Origin: Allorhizobium paknamense
GTDB lineage: Bacteria > Pseudomonadota > Alphaproteobacteria > Rhizobiales > Rhizobiaceae
Assembly (NCBI RefSeq): GCF_030815125.1
Contig: NZ_JAUSWH010000004.1
Span: 248,001 to 312,000 of the forward strand
Direction: 5' to 3'
Length of the DNA: 64,000 nt
Positions 63,154 through 64,000 of the stretch are shown here, piece after piece (within the stretch, counting starts at the first letter, position 1; each line of letters starts with the position of its first letter). Under the pieces are notes generated by a model that was not told the origin of the DNA, ran no database searches, and worked only from the letters and a program-made list of their open reading frames with translations. The translations under genes and the position numbers were made by a program.

Positions 63154-63918
63154 TTACGCCATCAACTGTCCGCCATTCACCTCCAGAACCTGACCGGTGA
63201 TATAGCCGGAAAGGCTTGCCGCCGCGAGAAACAGATAGGAGGGCGCGCAGTCTTCCGCCGTGCCCAGCCTTTGCAGCGGTATGGACTTGCGGGTCGCCTC
63301 CAGCTTTTCGGCGCTGGAATAGCGCTGGTGAAAATCCGTATCGATGGTGCCGGGAGAGACGCAATTGACGCGGATGCCATCTGGCGCAAGTTCCCGCGCC
63401 AAAGCCCGCGACCATGTAGAAATGAAGGCCTTGGACGCCGAGTAAAGAGAAGAACCGGGGCTGCCGCCGGTGCGGGCCGAAATCGATACCGTGTTGACGA
63501 TCGCCGCTTCCTTGGCCTGTTTCAGCAGCGGTAACAGCGCCGTGGTCAGTTCCACCACCGAAGTCTGGTTGAGACGCACCACGCTTTCATATTGTTGCGG
63601 GGTCAGCCCTTCGGCGGGAAACCGGCCCTGCATGGTCCCGGCATTGTTGATAAGAACGTCGATATGATCCGTTTCCGCCTGCACGGTGTTGGCGAAGAGG
63701 TCCACGCCATTATGGCTCAGAAAATCCGCCGCGATCAATCGTGCCCGGCCCTGCCGCTCCGCCTCGGCCAGCGGCCCCTCCTTCGGCAGGCTGCGCCCCG
63801 CATGGGCAATCACCATCGCCCCATGCGCCAGAAAGGCCTCAGCCGTCGCCAGCCCGATGCCGCGTCCCGCCCCGGTGATCACCACCGTCCTGCCCTTGAA
63901 AAGCTCCCTGTCGAACAT
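63154..63918 (-). CDS. Short-chain dehydrogenase/reductase
   Basis: 254 residues from ATG 63918. Classical SDR: TVVITGAGRGIGLATAEAFL, NNAG in VLINNAGTMQG, catalytic S-Y-K (NTVSISARTGG, LYSASKAFISTW) and NCVSPGTIDTDFH; ends QVLEVNGGQLMA. Resembles FabG/glucose-dehydrogenase-type enzymes; substrate unknown. 63919-64000 is upstream sequence with no further gene visible. Confidence 0.9.
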   Translation of the reverse strand: MFDRELFKGRTVVITGAGRGIGLATAEAFLAHGAMVIAHAGRSLPKEGPLAEAERQGRARLIAADFLSHNGVDLFANTVQAETDHIDVLINNAGTMQGRFPAEGLTPQQYESVVRLNQTSVVELTTALLPLLKQAKEAAIVNTVSISARTGGSPGSSLYSASKAFISTWSRALARELAPDGIRVNCVSPGTIDTDFHQRYSSAEKLEATRKSIPLQRLGTAEDCAPSYLFLAAASLSGYITGQVLEVNGGQLMA

Positions 63919-64000
63919 GCATCCTCCCTTTCGTTTTCTTTCGGTTTTTGACTCTACCCACCTTTTCGAAAATTGCACCCGCCCGAGTTATTTGAAGTCC

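Overview
The window is a chromosomal segment of an alphaproteobacterium of the order Rhizobiales, most likely a Rhizobiaceae member of the Agrobacterium/Allorhizobium/Rhizobium group. The reasons are the gene orders (cmk-rpsA; fabA-fabB-fabI divergent from irr; pheS-pheT behind rpmI-rplT; an iolR-C-D-E-B operon opposite idhA), an iron-sulfur photolyase whose four cysteines match the spacing of Agrobacterium PhrB, a truncated second FtsZ of the rhizobial type, a BA14K protein, and very many RIME-like palindromic intergenic repeats. The genus cannot be fixed from the sequence alone. No phage, plasmid functions, IS transposase or CRISPR array were seen; mobility is limited to small non-coding palindromic elements.

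Layout. 1-4.6 kb: tail of probable cmk, rpsA, lepA behind a tandem repeat array, and a thioesterase. 5-8.4 kb: fabA-fabB-fabI divergent from irr. 8.8-16.3 kb: short FtsZ, XRE-cupin regulator, acetyltransferase, SelW-like protein, BA14K protein, tRNA-Leu(CAG), inositol-monophosphatase-family enzyme, an exported protein, a TRIC-family membrane protein and an RsmC-like methyltransferase. 16.4-25.9 kb: pnp, rpsO, a PhoP/PhoQ-like two-component pair, rpmI-rplT, pheS-pheT. 26-40.4 kb: accessory metabolism and regulation (MarR/ClC pair, oxidoreductases, EamA transporters, a MocR regulator, a three-gene SUOX-like/hybrid kinase/BetR signalling module, an XRE regulator). 40.4-48.5 kb: myo-inositol catabolism. 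48.6-51.5 kb: PepSY-like protein, infC and a hydrolase. 51.5-61.3 kb: a photolyase / short-chain dehydrogenase / lipid-modification / ECF sigma-ChrR cluster. 61.5-64 kb: a YghU-like GST, an orphan protein and an SDR.

How the genes work together. The most coherent accessory block is 51.5-61.3 kb. The ECF sigma factor and its zinc anti-sigma factor ChrR (H6, H31, C35, C38 and cupin ligands H154, H156, E160, H190 all present) sit beside a FAD oxidase-DUF1365-cyclopropane-synthase-like operon, a DUF2177 membrane protein, an SDR-DUF3833-SDR operon and an operon of an exported protein plus photolyase. Four intergenic starts in this block share an xxATCC/TGATCC - N16-17 - CGTA(A/T) signature, suggesting one sigma-controlled regulon for singlet-oxygen or photo-oxidative damage with membrane-lipid remodelling. 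The inositol block forms a second clear unit: IolR with an exact GGAA-N6-TTCC operator between iolR and idhA.

A second theme is intergenic repeats. At least three families occur: RIME-like units (single, or tandem with 54- and 59-bp periods), a modular A/B/C/D mosaic family whose parts are shuffled from copy to copy, and a family with one copy near each end of the window. Several merge with genes: they provide stop codons, C-terminal codons, and in one case apparently a Shine-Dalgarno sequence plus start codon.
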